DNA of 64,000 bases, taken from positions 42,911-106,910 of the forward strand of contig JAWZYV010013559.1 of assembly GCA_038373885.1 (NCBI GenBank), in the 5' to 3' direction. The notes beneath the pieces were generated by a model. That model saw only the letters and a list, made by a program, of their open reading frames with translations, searched no databases and was not told the origin of the DNA. The position numbers and the translations under genes are program-made. Numbering within the stretch: position 1 is the stretch's first letter; every line of letters begins with the position of its first letter. This document shows, piece after piece, positions 24,311 through 35,180 of the stretch. This DNA is from Cheiracanthium punctorium. Taxonomy: Eukaryota > Arthropoda > Arachnida > Araneae > Cheiracanthiidae.

Positions 24311-24395
24311 GTGCTCAAGTAGCCCAGTTGGTAGAGCACTCATCTTCCACCTTGTGGTGACCCTGCACACAACACCCGGGCAATTGAAGGCCGGT
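24311..24395 (+). pseudogene. tRNA-like sequence (degenerate tRNA or SINE head)
   Basis: TAGCCCAGTTGGTAGAGC is a good tRNA D-arm/A box (24320-24337). The downstream region has no GGTTCGANNCC word at tRNA distance; ACACCCGGGCAATTGAAGG is only a weak T-arm candidate. Treated as a degenerate SINE head or tRNA pseudogene. Confidence 0.45.
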
Positions 24396-24399
24396 CAAA

Positions 24400-25280
24400 C
24401 GGGGTACCTTTTGGCCGAGCTTGAAAAATGTACTTTTCTTTAAATCTGATCAATCTTTACATTAATAATTTAAGATAATAATTTCAGATGATCATTTAAA
24501 TGGAGTATACCACAAAATATAAATTGTAGAATTAGAATTTTAAAATGAAATAAGAATTTTAATTTAAACAATTTTTTTAAATAATGATTCTTAAATATTA
24601 CACGTATTGTGTCGAGGCTCAATGTTCTGTGTAATGAAATTAATTAATAACTATGAACGTATTTTATACTTTTCTGTAAAAATCACTAATAGGATTCTGG
24701 AATAATTCTGAATATTGGAAAAATACTTTTTGTGAACGATTGATTCATCCTGTCTATTTGCCCAATCAGTTTTTTGTTTGCTTTATTAAATCAATTTCAC
24801 TATATTTTCATTCACTTTTGAGCTTTAAGAACTTTTTAGCCAGTTTGGACGATATGTCGCCGAAAGTCGCTAGTATTAGCGAAGGTTGGTGAGATTTTCG
24901 AGAGTTTAATTTCCTAAAAGTATTGCATGGCATGCTAGTAGAAAGGAAGCCTGCGTGAAAATGTTCTTTTACGATTCTATCCGCTTAAAATTTGATTACA
25001 AATTCTTATTTTTGCTTTCACCATGCATGAACTACCCTTGCTGAAAAACTAGTTTTACAGGTGAATAATCCATTTCAGAAAGCGATTACAGAAATACAAA
25101 AGAAAATATGCGATAGCTTTATATTGGGTATCCAAAAATAAATAAAGAAACAAACAAATCGACAAATAGATAAAACAGAATAAAAACATAAAATCTGAAA
25201 CACTTTCACATTTTAAATACACACAAAGTGCTATAGATTAAAAGCGTATCATCATCCCTGCGCCGTCCCTATTTTTCATC
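24400..25280. other. No gene seen
   Basis: AT-rich DNA without recognised repeats or coding character. Confidence 0.35.
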
Positions 25281-25289
25281 CTTATTCCA

Positions 25290-25760
25290 TTCAGTTAGAA
25301 AGTGTACCATTATTCATGAGTGTGTCGTATTTTTCTTCCTTGTTCCGTAAAACACTTCTTTGGAAGCGAAATTTATATTAAAATCGTCTATTAAAACTGT
25401 TTTTTATAATCTTCGTCAGCATATTCCAACTATACTTCACCATTTTAAATGCTGTTTGGAATGGGTACCTTAATCCATGGGTGTGCCATGTTTGTCTTTC
25501 TTGTTCCGCAAACTCCTCTTAAGAATGTAAATCTATATTAAAATTGCGTACCAAAACTGTTTAACAATCTTCATCAGGCATATTCTAACTATACTTCACC
25601 TTTATAAATACAATTTGGAAAATGTATCGTAATCTATGCGTTAACCGTATTTGTCTTCCCTGTTACACAAAACACTTCTTCGAAATGGAAATCTATATTA
25701 AAATTGCCTGCTTTTACAATCTTCGCCAGGCATTTTTTAACTATGCTTTTCCTTTTCAGT
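25290..25760 (+). repeat. Three-copy tandem repeat, 160-bp unit
   Basis: ATYTATATTAAAATYG words occur at 25371, 25531 and 25691, exactly 160 bp apart, within a longer shared order (TTCTTGTTCCG.AAA, CTTCTT.GGAA, AATCTTCGTCAG.CATATT, AACTATACTTCACC). Units are about 80% alike by eye, so an old array. Confidence 0.7.
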
Positions 25761-25834
25761 AAACTGACGCGTTTACCAGTTTCTTACTAAATTTGGGAAG
25801 ATATCGCCAAACTTGTTTCGGTTTTGAAGACTTA

Positions 25835-25985
25835 TTTTTTGGCACCAAACTTCACGATCCATTATCAAAAATTGCAAACCTTGAGCGACTTTAGACATTT
25901 TATCCCCCTCCCCCTCCGCGTTATTTGACAAACAGATTTAAAAAGTGCTTCACCGTGACAAATCGTGCGTAGAGAAGTTATGTCG
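25835..25985 (-). repeat. Interspersed repeat, inverted relative of 6520-6790
   Basis: TTTTTGGCACCAAACTTC, CGATCCATTATCAAAAATTG and CAAACCTTGAGCGACTTT form the reverse complement of the block at 6700-6772. Shared C/G run follows. Confidence 0.5.
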
Positions 25986-25989
25986 ACGC

Positions 25990-27855
25990 TAAAAAAACCT
26001 CTATGATTTTAATAGCATTCAAGTTCTGATAAAACGTAAATCAATGTTAGATATTAATATCTGATACGATCTCCATTAAGGTTTAATATTTCTAATTTTC
26101 AAATCAAACATTTTGTTATATTTTTAAACTTTGTATGGATTGTATGCATTTTTTTCCTTATAATTGTCTTCAACAAGTATTTTCAGATTTCAATTTTTTC
26201 TGGGTGTGTATTTTTCTTCTTTTTTATAAACTTCAAATCTAATTCGGTCCCTTTTTGGCCCAACTGTATGGTAATTTAAATTTATCTTCGCACAAAGAGA
26301 CCACACAACCCTCTATAAGCGACCGGTTCAATGTTCGAATATTTTTTAGCTGTTTTTTTATCTTGTCTATCAAATGTGTATACGTCTTGGGCGACCACCT
26401 CTCTTAACGACCGATATTTCGCTGAACGGAGGGTGATAGCTCCCGAGTACATGTATGTGTGGGAGAGAACGTGTTTTTTTCCCTTAAATTTTATTTTAGA
26501 ATGTTTTTCCAGGCACTCGATATATAAATTTGATATTGTTTTAGTACCTTTCTTACTGGTTTTCTAATAAATATAAAAACTTTTTGATTTGTGTTATTCT
26601 TTATGAAGAGTACTCCTGTGGAACAGAAACCATGTTCATGAACAGATCTTTTAACGTTTTCGCTTTCACTGCTTTTCCTGCTGTTTGTAAAATACTTCTA
26701 GAAGTTTTAACAGCACTTAAAACAGAATGTCTTTCCTAAAATAGAAGTTATTTGTCCAACATATAGCAATTCATGTTTTAGTAAGTCGCTTTGGTCTTCA
26801 CGTATACTTTGGGAAATTTCTATTTGCAAATACTTTCCTCAGACACTTAGAAAATTTTTATGGTTTTTTGAGCACATTATGACTCTTTTCAGCAATTTCC
26901 CAGTACAGTTTTATATTTTCTTGCTTTTTCGCTTTCCTAAAGTAATTTATTTCACGTTTAAAAATCACTTAAAACTTTCGATCCTTTTCAGTTCTGTCGA
27001 GTGTAGTGTTGATATTCTAACCCTTACCCGTCCGATGTAGTTGCTTTCCCCGCGTATGGACTACACTTGTTGAAAAAGTAGTTTTACAGGTAAAGAGACT
27101 ACTATCCTAATGCTGCTGTAAACGATTATTTACGTTGGTTTTTTGGGGGTCCCCCCCCCTCCTATTTTATCATGATTTATCTTGAGGATTTTTAGCGAAA
27201 TTATTGTTTAAAATTCTAAATATGAATCAGTTTTTAAGAAAAAGTATTACCTAAATCTATCTCTGCACCTTTTTTTTTATAACATCTCTAATTGTCGAAA
27301 CTATTTGCAAATCAGTATGATCTGGTCACAATTCGTCCAAAATACTTCCCTTCCTTGCACAAGCCCACTGAAGCCGGCACTGGAGTCCCAGGCAGACTTC
27401 GGAACGATTACGATCAGCTGTAATTGCTTACCAAAAAAGTAATTTACAAATTTTTAAGAAAATGCTTTTTTAAAATTGTATCATTCTTGATTGTTTTTAT
27501 TTTAACGTGATTTTATTAGAATTACCGTCCTTATACAAATAGAACATTAGTTTAAAATGATCTTTTACAAAAAACTAAGCATAATCGTAATCAGAATCGA
27601 TAAAGATTCTTGTAATCAATTACAAATTGCTTCGTAATCATCCGATAGCTGGTCCCAATATTTTGAAACTTCTAAAAATTATTCCGCAGAAATTGACAAA
27701 GCTTTTGCTTCTTCCTGGTTAAAAGTATGGCAGTAGGATGAGAAGTGTCCACATGAGGGCCTTCTATTGTCACACTTTTATACAGGAAAAAAGATAAGCT
27801 TAATTTTTTTTTTAGAAGTCTTCTGTGTTCATATGTTCATAATAGGCCTGTTGCT
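25990..27855. other. No gene seen
   Basis: AT-rich DNA. The 78-codon frame at 26331-26567 overlaps repeat-like text (CGACCACCTCTCTTAACGAC) and has no domain I recognise. Confidence 0.35.
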
Positions 27856-27863
27856 TTTGTTAA

Positions 27864-28369
27864 CCCTTTAACGCGCAGTGTTCCCGCCATGGGAACACCA
27901 AACTCCGACTTTTTGACTGTTGCCAGTCACGAAGAATAGATTTGATTTCTATAAAAATAGTTGTGGTGACATATGCTCCACGAGAATCCTTTACTTTTTA
28001 GCACGTCATTTCCCGTAAAAAAATGGTCACAATTATTTTTAACAGCACTGACATCTGCTGAAAAATGGAAGAACGCGAGAACAGCTGGATAGATTGCCCA
28101 ATGCTGAAAAAAGGGCAGTCGTTGCCATCGCTTACTTAACTACCAGCAAGATGGCGGACGATCGAAACGTTCATCGCGTGACACAGATCTATAGACCCTT
28201 TTTTGACGCAGCTGGTTGTGCGGCACAGCCAGCTGTCGTCAAAAAGGGTCTCTAGATCTGTGTCACGGGATGAACGTTTCGATCGTCCGCCATCTTGCTG
28301 GTAGTTAAGTCGAGCGATGGCAACGGCTGCCCTTTTTTCAGCATTGAGAAAAGGTTGCGCCTCAAAGGG
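27864..28369 (-). mobile_element. Palindromic TTAA-flanked MITE, copy G (fullest)
   Basis: Reverse orientation, perfect TTAA at 27860-27863 and 28370-28373, 506 bp. Both arms are complete: from GCTGAAAAAAGGGCAG (about 28101) to its mirror at about 28342, with a central CACAGCCAGCTG/CAGCTGGTTGTG core. This copy best represents the family. Confidence 0.9.
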
Positions 28370-28717
28370 TTAACCACAAGATTAAACCAACCCATGAGGT
28401 TTATGGCTACGTACCCTCCTGATGGACGATGTTTCTTAATTTTATATCGATTCCTAACGAGAGACCTGCACCTTTGTCCCCCCCCCATAGGTATCATTTC
28501 AACATGGAGAACAATGAAGTGATGAATAGATTTTACGTGCACCAACTCCCTTTAGCATGCGTCGTCCCACAGCAGTCCACTCGAGAGAGTTTGTCACTTC
28601 CCAAGCGCTCACCTGAGCCAACGCTGCTTCACTCTTAATGCTTTGATGGGAACCGAGCCCCCACCCATTGGGCCACTTCGGATCTAATAGGCCTGTGAGC
28701 CGATATAACACAGGATT

Positions 28718-30088
28718 ATTATTATCGTAGGAAAATAACGCTCTATTTAAAGCATCTAGATCCCATTCCGGGTCTTTGAATAGAATCTGTCGGGCTCGAG
28801 CCTCAGGGCGAGATTTAGGGGAGGGCGGCAAGGGCTGCATTCCTGGGGCCTCCACAAGGGAGAGGGCCCCCACAATAGACATTTTTACGTACATTTTCCT
28901 AAGGAATGACGAATGATGTGCAAAATAATTTTTAAAAATATAAAATTCTGGCACTGGAAGACCAGTTCTCATTTATTGTACTCATTTTTCGTTTTAAACA
29001 TTCCAAAGCTCGTTTTGAACGTATACTACATATATAATAATATCGTATACGTTCTATAGTATTATTATCGTAGGAAAATAACGCTCTATTTAAAGCATCT
29101 AGATCCCATTCCGGGTCTTTGAATAGAATCTGTCGGGCTCGAGCCTCAGGGCGAGATTTAGGGGAGGGCGGCAAGGGCTGCATTCCTGGGGCCTCCACAA
29201 GGGAGAGGGCCCCCACAATAGACATTTTTACGTACATTTTCCTAAGGAATGACGAATGATGTGCAAAATAATTTTTAAAAATATAACATTCTGGCACTGG
29301 AAGACCAGTTCTCATTTATTGTACTCATTTTTCGTTTTAAACATTCCAAAGCTCGTTTTGAACGTATACTACATATATAATAATATCGTATACGTTCTAT
29401 AGTATTATTATCGTAGGAAAATAACGCTCTATTTAAAGCATCTAGATCCCATTCCGGGTCTTTGAATAGAATCTGTCGGGCTCGAGCCTCAGGGCGAGAT
29501 TTAGGGGAGGGCGGCAAGGGCTGCATTCCTGGGGCCTCCACAAGGGAGAGGGCCCCACAATAGACATTTTTACGTACATTTTCCTAAGGAATGACGAATG
29601 ATGTGCAAAATAATTTTTAAAAATATAAAATTCTGGCACTGGAAGACCAGTTCTCATTTATTGTACTCATTTTTCGTTTTAAACATTCCAAAGCTCGTTT
29701 TGAACGTATACTACATATATAATAATATCGTATACGTTCTATAGTATTATTATCGTAGGAAAATAACGCTCTATTTAAAGCATCTAGATCCCATTCCGGG
29801 TCTTTGAATAGAATCTGTCGGGCTCGAGCCTCAGGGCGAGATTTAGGGGAGGGCGGCAAGGGCTGCATTCCTGGGGCCTCCACAAGGGAGAGGGCCCCCA
29901 CAATAGACATTTTTACGTACATTTTCCTAAGGAATGACGAATGATGTGCAAAATAATTTTTAAAAATATAAAATTCTGGCACTGGAAGACCAGTTCTCAT
30001 TTATTGTACTCATTTTTCGTTTTAAACATTCCAAAGCTCGTTTTGAACGTATACTACATATATAATAATATCGTATACGTTCTATAGT
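28718..30088. repeat. Tandem array of four 343-bp units
   Basis: Units start at 28718, 29061, 29404 and 29746, each with ATTATTATCGTAGG. They are almost identical: unit 3 lacks one C in the GGGCCCCC run (about 29553) and unit 2 has one A-to-C change (about 29286). Minus-strand open frames recur in each unit but 343 is not a multiple of three, so no frame can run through the array. I do not recognise the encoded peptide and treat it as a chance frame. Near identity implies recent amplification or active homogenisation. Confidence 0.95.
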
Positions 30089-30295
30089 ATTATACATCGG
30101 AAGAAAAAGGTGCTTTAAAAATAACGTCACGATCTGTATCCCAATAGAAATCGGATCCAAAGCATCTGCATCTTTGTACACATTTCGCATATTCCTGCAA
30201 GTCAACGTGATCGCCTGCAAGCCGTATCGACGTTACATTAAGAGTGTAACGTCAGACAAGAAGTAAACGTTATTTTTTGTGTAAATAAAATCTAC

Positions 30296-30358
30296 CTCCA
30301 CGCGAATCAAACCCTGGACCTTTAGGCTATAAGTAACCGGCGAACCCACTTCGCCGTA
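30296..30358 (-). pseudogene. tRNA-like SINE head or tRNA pseudogene
   Basis: On the minus strand GAAGTGGGTTCGCCGGTTA (D-arm like, near 30352) is followed by GGGTTTGATTCGC (B-box like, 30302-30314). Spacing fits a tRNA core, but the acceptor stem does not close. It adjoins a family 1 SINE. Confidence 0.5.
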
Positions 30359-30364
30359 CTGGTC

Positions 30365-30560
30365 TTTGATTGTGATTGTGTGATTATGGCAACGCTACAC
30401 TAGGGCGATCTGCCACAGTGGGGGGGAGGTGCCTTGGTAGAAGGACTTTCTAAGGGGTTCTGACGTGTATTCACGTTACATCTGGAGAAAACCTACCAAA
30501 ACTTCAGACCGTTAGATCGACAGCCGCGCGATATGGGACCCGAAGGTACTGGTCTTCGAA
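30365..30560 (-). repeat. tRNA-derived SINE, family 1 (reverse copy)
   Basis: Reverse complement of the body at 8640-8820: shared CGGTCTGAAGTTTTGGTAGG, TCTCCAGATGTAACGTGAAT-type text, CTTAGAAAGTCCTTCTACCA and CAGATCGCCCTAGTGTAGC. The B box survives as CTTCGGGTCCC; the A-box part of the head is missing or altered. Confidence 0.75.
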
Positions 30561-31355
30561 AAAGCTGTTAACTTGTTTAAGAAATAATTAGGGGCCACCA
30601 CTCCTTTATGCCCAGGGCCTTCACACCTCTAAATCCGGCACTGCCGAGCCTTCAAAAATGTGCTTCGAATACTCCCCGAGAACCAAAATGTGCGACGGAA
30701 AGATAGTACCGCCACCAGAAAGGAAGCGCTCTCCAGGATATAAGCTTCTCAACTTGTCACCGTGCTGTAGAAATCTCGCTCAAATCCCGCACTCAGTGAA
30801 CTCTATTAAAAGTTATCCAGTTTCACTCCATCATCTGTCGATAACCCCCCCCCCCACACACCACACTCACCCAGAGAGGGGCGTCACAGTTCGGTGGCCA
30901 CCACCCTTTGACCGCACTCATGACTTTTCTATTTAATTAGCCAGCCACGTGCGGCGGCGACCGCCAGCAAACGATCTGTGAAAAAAGTCATGGATTCGTT
31001 TTGCCACAGTACTGACTCTCTTGGGGCATCCCCTGCAGAAAGCAGAGCAGAGTGAGGAAGGGGGGAGGGGGTGTATATCCCCCAAATCTCTACTTTATTG
31101 TTACACCCGAGGGACAAACCTGTCGACGGATAAATGACATGGGTGCTTGTGTGAATGAAGCTCGATTATATATATATATATGTATATATTTGTGATATGT
31201 CCCGAAACAAGAGAGTTAAACCTTACCGAATGATACACTTTCTAACCAATGGTGTATCCCGTAAGCTACACCCTTAACCAACTTCTTCCAACGTAATGTT
31301 ACTATTGAGTTCACAAATAGTTAGAGAGGCACGACGGCAGAGATTCCCTAATATT
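30561..31355. other. GC-richer region, no gene called
   Basis: The 92-codon frame 30658-30936 (+) contains proline and histidine runs from C-rich DNA and has no recognisable domain. A (TA)n microsatellite lies at about 31167-31190. A C run is at 30846-30855. Confidence 0.3.
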
Positions 31356-31359
31356 TGCT

Positions 31360-31400
31360 TGTCCCGCTGTGGCCTCTCGAAGATAAGCCACAGCGGGACA
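31360..31400. repeat. Perfect 14-bp stem hairpin
   Basis: TGTCCCGCTGTGGC (31360-31373) and its exact reverse complement (31387-31400) enclose a 13-base loop. It lies just outside the 31419-32607 element. No U run follows that would suggest a transcription stop. Confidence 0.7.
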
Positions 31401-31418
31401 TTCCAAAAACCCATGCAG

Positions 31419-32607
31419 CCCAGACAGCACAGCAAACTTGCAGCATGCTTGATTTATCAAGTCAATAAACTTGAATTAAGCTTGAAAATTTCAAGCGTGT
31501 AAGCTTAATGCAAGCTTGAATCAAGTGTTCTAGTTTATACTTGCCCAGCTTGCATTAAGCTTGACATTTCAAGCTTGAATCAAGCTTGACATAGCAAGCT
31601 TAATTTCAAGCTTAAAAATTTTTCCTAAAAAAAATTTCCTAAATACACGGGGCACCGCATTTTCCCCTCTACGCTGAAATTTCAATTTAATTTGTTTCCA
31701 TCGAGTGTCCTCGGTTAGAATAGAACCCGGTACCTTTGGGTTGAGGCGAGCATCCTAACCGTTGCGCCAATCTGAGTCGAACTGATATGACTAAAGTTTG
31801 AAGTTACTGTTAGGGTTATTTCTGGCCAGATTCATAAGTGGCCGATGTGTTATTTGTTTCTTTTATTTTTCGATGGGATGCATCAAAATTAAAATAATGT
31901 TATGTGTGATTTAGAGACTCTACTAATAGGGAAATAAACATAATATAAACTTAACAGCAGCACACGTTTTAAAACTTTCAATATCGCGACACTCATGTTG
32001 GGCAATACTGGCCAAAATCAAGACAAATGACTGATTTTTAAATAAATTTCGTAGTGTAATTGTATTTTATTTTGAAGAATTTCCATATTTGGAAATATAG
32101 AATCTTTTTTTTTTTTTAAATTCTATGGTCAATTACATTTATGACTGATGACAAATTATTTTGTAGCGGCCGGATTCTACCACACATTAAATGAAGTATA
32201 TTAACTAACTAAATTGTGTTAATTATATTAAAATTTATTTTTAGGGCTAATTAATTAGTTAATGGAATTAATTATGTTAATTAGATGTAAATAAAACTAA
32301 AACTCCCCTCGTGTTACACTTCAGAGGGGCTTATCCCATTCATTCCTTCCCCTTGCGTGTTCTAATGTCCAGGTTTTGTGCGATAATAAAATAAAACACA
32401 ACTTTTACGAACTTTCCTTTATTTAATATGACCAATTTGAGAAAACGCTAGACTTTTCAATGTCCATTCTCCTTCTCGCCTACAGCGACAACTGGCGCCA
32501 TCAGCGCAAAGCAATAATCAAGCTAATGGATTGAACTGCCAAGCTTGTATTAATACGTCAAATTCAAAGAAATGTCAAGCTTGATTTAAGCTTATGTGCC
32601 GTGTGGG
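31419..32607. mobile_element. 1.19-kb TIR element rich in AAGCTT words
   Basis: Ends are CCCAGACAGCACAGCAAACT and, reversed, CCCACACGGCACATAAGCTT. The subterminal left region (31440-31620) is made of CAAGCTT/AAGCTTG words in both orientations; the right has a shorter version (32538-32595). It carries no transposase and encloses a SINE head at 31700-31782. No target duplication is clear, so the superfamily is open. Confidence 0.55.
31700..31782 (-). repeat. tRNA-like SINE head, family 3
   Basis: Minus strand: TTGGCGCAACGGTTAGGATG is a good A box/D arm (about 31771-31752) and GGGTTCTATTC a B box (31728-31718), separated as in tRNAs. Sequence continues to CGATGGAAAC. Lack of a closing acceptor stem and its position inside a transposon argue for a SINE fragment. 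Confidence 0.6.
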
Positions 32608-33350
32608 AGGGGAGCAACGACGGACGCGTACTGGAGAATTGGTGCCGTCGTGTCTTTGCAAGGATAGCAGAGAGCAGGTTGAATCCAATAAGGCACTAAA
32701 GTATAGGATGATTACTAATGAGTAACCCAACTTTGAAAGGATATATCTTCTAAATAATAAAAGATTTTCACACACATCGTTTAGAATGAAAAGTTGTAAT
32801 TTTTTTTAAATTCCCAATGGCAGGCTATAATTAAAAATAAAACAAGAACTCAAGAATTTATAAAAACAACAGTAACGAGTAACGAAAGGAATCGCATAAT
32901 GACATGGTTAGCCCATAAGGGCCCTAGCCTCCCAGTAACGTCTATACGCAGTCGAAGAAACAAACGCAGGGCAGACAGGAAGGTGGGATGAGTCTATGTC
33001 CTCGCCCAGATTATGCAGAGTATTAACATTTTGGGCTTTCAACTATTCTCATTCAGAAAAGGTGTTTGGCCAAACAGCCATGCGCCCCGGCAGGCGAAAG
33101 AGCAACTGCTTTTAACCTGAGCTGATCAGGGATGTTTAGAATAGAGTTAAACCAAATTTTAAATGAGTTGCCTTCGCGGAACTTATCAGTAAGCCATTGC
33201 CAAAGTTGTAGATCATTTAGCCAACAAAGCGTTGCCCGCAGTGCACCTATACTAGGAGATGCATCTACGTTGCACCCCTTTTTAAATAAAAGATTAATCA
33301 CTTTTAATTTCTTTTTATCGCTTGTTTTTCTTCCTGCGATAGATTTTGGA
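32608..33350. other. No gene seen
   Basis: Unassigned. It may include eroded upstream parts of the transposase relic that follows. Confidence 0.35.
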
Positions 33351-33504
33351 AATGCTCTTTGTCAGCGGCCTACGAGGAGTTCCGATATAATCCTATGTGA
33401 TTATTTTCTTCGGGGTTACATAAAAGATAAAGAGATATTTCCGCCTCTACCAACTGATATTGTTGAACTGAAAATGAGAATGATTGCAACAATCGAAACT
33501 GTAA
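33351..33504 (+). pseudogene. Tc1/mariner-superfamily transposase fragment
   Basis: The frame carries the block CDYFLRGYIKD (33398-33430), then FPPLPTDIVELKMRMIATIE, the typical C-terminal segment that follows the last catalytic Asp in this transposase group. Expected SPDLTP-type residues before it read SSDIIL. There is no N-terminal half, and the frame runs on into a MITE. Related in kind to 9294-9656 but not a close copy. Confidence 0.65.
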
Positions 33505-33690
33505 CCCAGAAAGCCGTACCCAGGGGGGGGTCCCGTTCCCACCCCCACCCCACCCCCCGAAATTTAAAATTTTGCTGTCAAAACAATAATGATGAAGCCT
33601 TTTTGTGAAAAATTTAGTCTTTTTCACCGTTTGGTCCCCTCCGAAATTTTTGGATCCTCAACGAAATTTTTTTTTCTGGGTACGGCCCTG
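33503..33690. mobile_element. hAT-like MITE (GCCGTACCC family), copy 1
   Basis: Ends AAGCCGTACCCAGG and, reversed, CAGGGCCGTACCCAG. The interior shares CGAAATTTAAAATTTTG, ATGAAGCCTTTTTGTGAAAA and CTTTTTCACC words with 46096-46269 and 60328-60483. Its insertion truncates the transposase relic. Target duplication not clear. Confidence 0.65.
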
Positions 33691-33699
33691 CCGAGAAAA

Positions 33700-35100
33700 G
33701 TTCGGAACATATACATCTTAAAGGATAAAAAAAGATGTCCAAATTTCATAAAAAGCTTATTATCTACCGTTGGAGTAGCTAGATGGTGAAGCAAAATCCC
33801 AGATAAAATCTCAATACCTGTGCAAAATTTTTTCTTCAACTAAACTATCCTGCAACACAAACTGATAAATTTAATTCTTAATTTAAGTATAATAATGTTG
33901 GTCCAAATTTTAAAAGGATCTTTTTCATGTGGTTTATTCAAAGTAAAAGATTCTTGACTGTCATTTTTTTTTCTTTTTCTTTCCCATATACTATTATCCA
34001 ATCTACCCTCCCGTACTAATAACTATGGTCCTATGGGAAATTCAGTCCTGCCAGTCTGTTAAAAAAAGAAGCACATTCTTAAAAGTTTTACGCTAAAATT
34101 TATGGCACTCGAAGTAACCCATGTAAAATCCTCGGAGAAAAAATTTCTATCTATGGATCTTGACAAAAAAATTCCTTGTACAGGGTGCCGCTCACAAAGC
34201 ATTTTATGAGTCTATATTGTCGTATTAAGTATCTCTTTTCCGCCTTTGTGCTGCCACCGCTCAAAAGAGAAATATCCACTTCAAAGCACTTCAGTTACAA
34301 TAGGAAGATACCGCAGCAAAAATGTGACTAAACTTTTTCACCCTTCGTCTAAAAAAAGAATTAAATGATAACAACATAAATTTCCTACCTCATAATAATG
34401 GGCACCCATAAAAACCGATACTACCCTCACGCAAATAGGGAGGGAAAAAAATCCCCAAAGGTTTGTCGTTCAGACAAAGCTTTGTCCTCTCAACACTTCA
34501 TGAAACTGCTATAACACACAACACTGATCGGTACTGTTATATATTTTTTTAATAATGATAGAGAGAAAATAAAAATTTTGAGTTATGGTTTCATTCGCGC
34601 GAAAAGAAGGTTGAGGGGGGGGGGGGGGTAGAGGGGACTTGTGGGCCGGTTTCGGTTGCTCGCCGCGCGTAGTCCGTCATCCGTGGAGCGTGACTATGCA
34701 GTGACTGCTATAGAATATTATTGGCCCGATTGTTAGGTGCCGGGGAGGGTCGAACCCCACACCTGATGTGGCTTTGTGCGGCATAAAAGGCCAATTACGA
34801 TCTGCTGACATTCGGGGTGAGCGGTGGTTTTCGAGAATCGGTGGTGGGACGTTATTATGATATATTTTTGCGTGCTTTTCATCGGTTTATGCTGTCGGGA
34901 GCAGTTATCCTCTCATTTATAAATTAAATAAATGAATAAAAAAAAATGTTTTGTTATATCCGATGCCGGTGCAATAATAAATAAAGCAAGAAATGCGTCA
35001 CGCCAAAGGCATCGCTTATAAAACGCTTTCCAGTACGCAATACTACTGGCGCACGTATTAGTGCCTAAAGAATAATTTAATCGGTTCGGCCCCATCTACG
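33700..35100. other. No gene seen; GC-rich patch at 34610-34900
   Basis: AT-rich DNA, then a G run (34614-34629) and a GC-rich patch. Near 34757-34768 GGGTCGAACCCC looks like a tRNA T arm on the minus strand, but no matching A box was found at the right distance. Confidence 0.3.
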
Positions 35101-35129
35101 GATGGATTCGAGAAGAGACAAGACACAGG

Positions 35130-35180
35130 ACTGTCTCGTCTCGTCTCGTCTCGCACTTGCTAAACTCTGTCACGTCTCGC
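35130..35180 (+). repeat. (GTCTC)n short tandem repeat
   Basis: GTCTCGTCTCGTCTCGTCTC-type units at 35133-35155 with flanking GTCTCGC words. Similar GAGACGAGACAGTCTCGCGA text occurs inverted at about 36070-36110, so the two may belong to the ends of one repeat. Confidence 0.6.

Noticed and set aside
28718..30088. CRISPR-like array
   Set aside because: Units are 343 bp with no repeat-spacer alternation, and the DNA is eukaryotic.
28499..30220. Repeated minus-strand frames of 71-157 codons in the 343-bp array
   Set aside because: Unit length is not a multiple of three, frames end differently at unit borders, and no protein family is recognised.
34740..34790. tRNA T-arm-like GGGTCGAACCCC
   Set aside because: Palindromic word; no A box at tRNA distance on either strand and no second copy.
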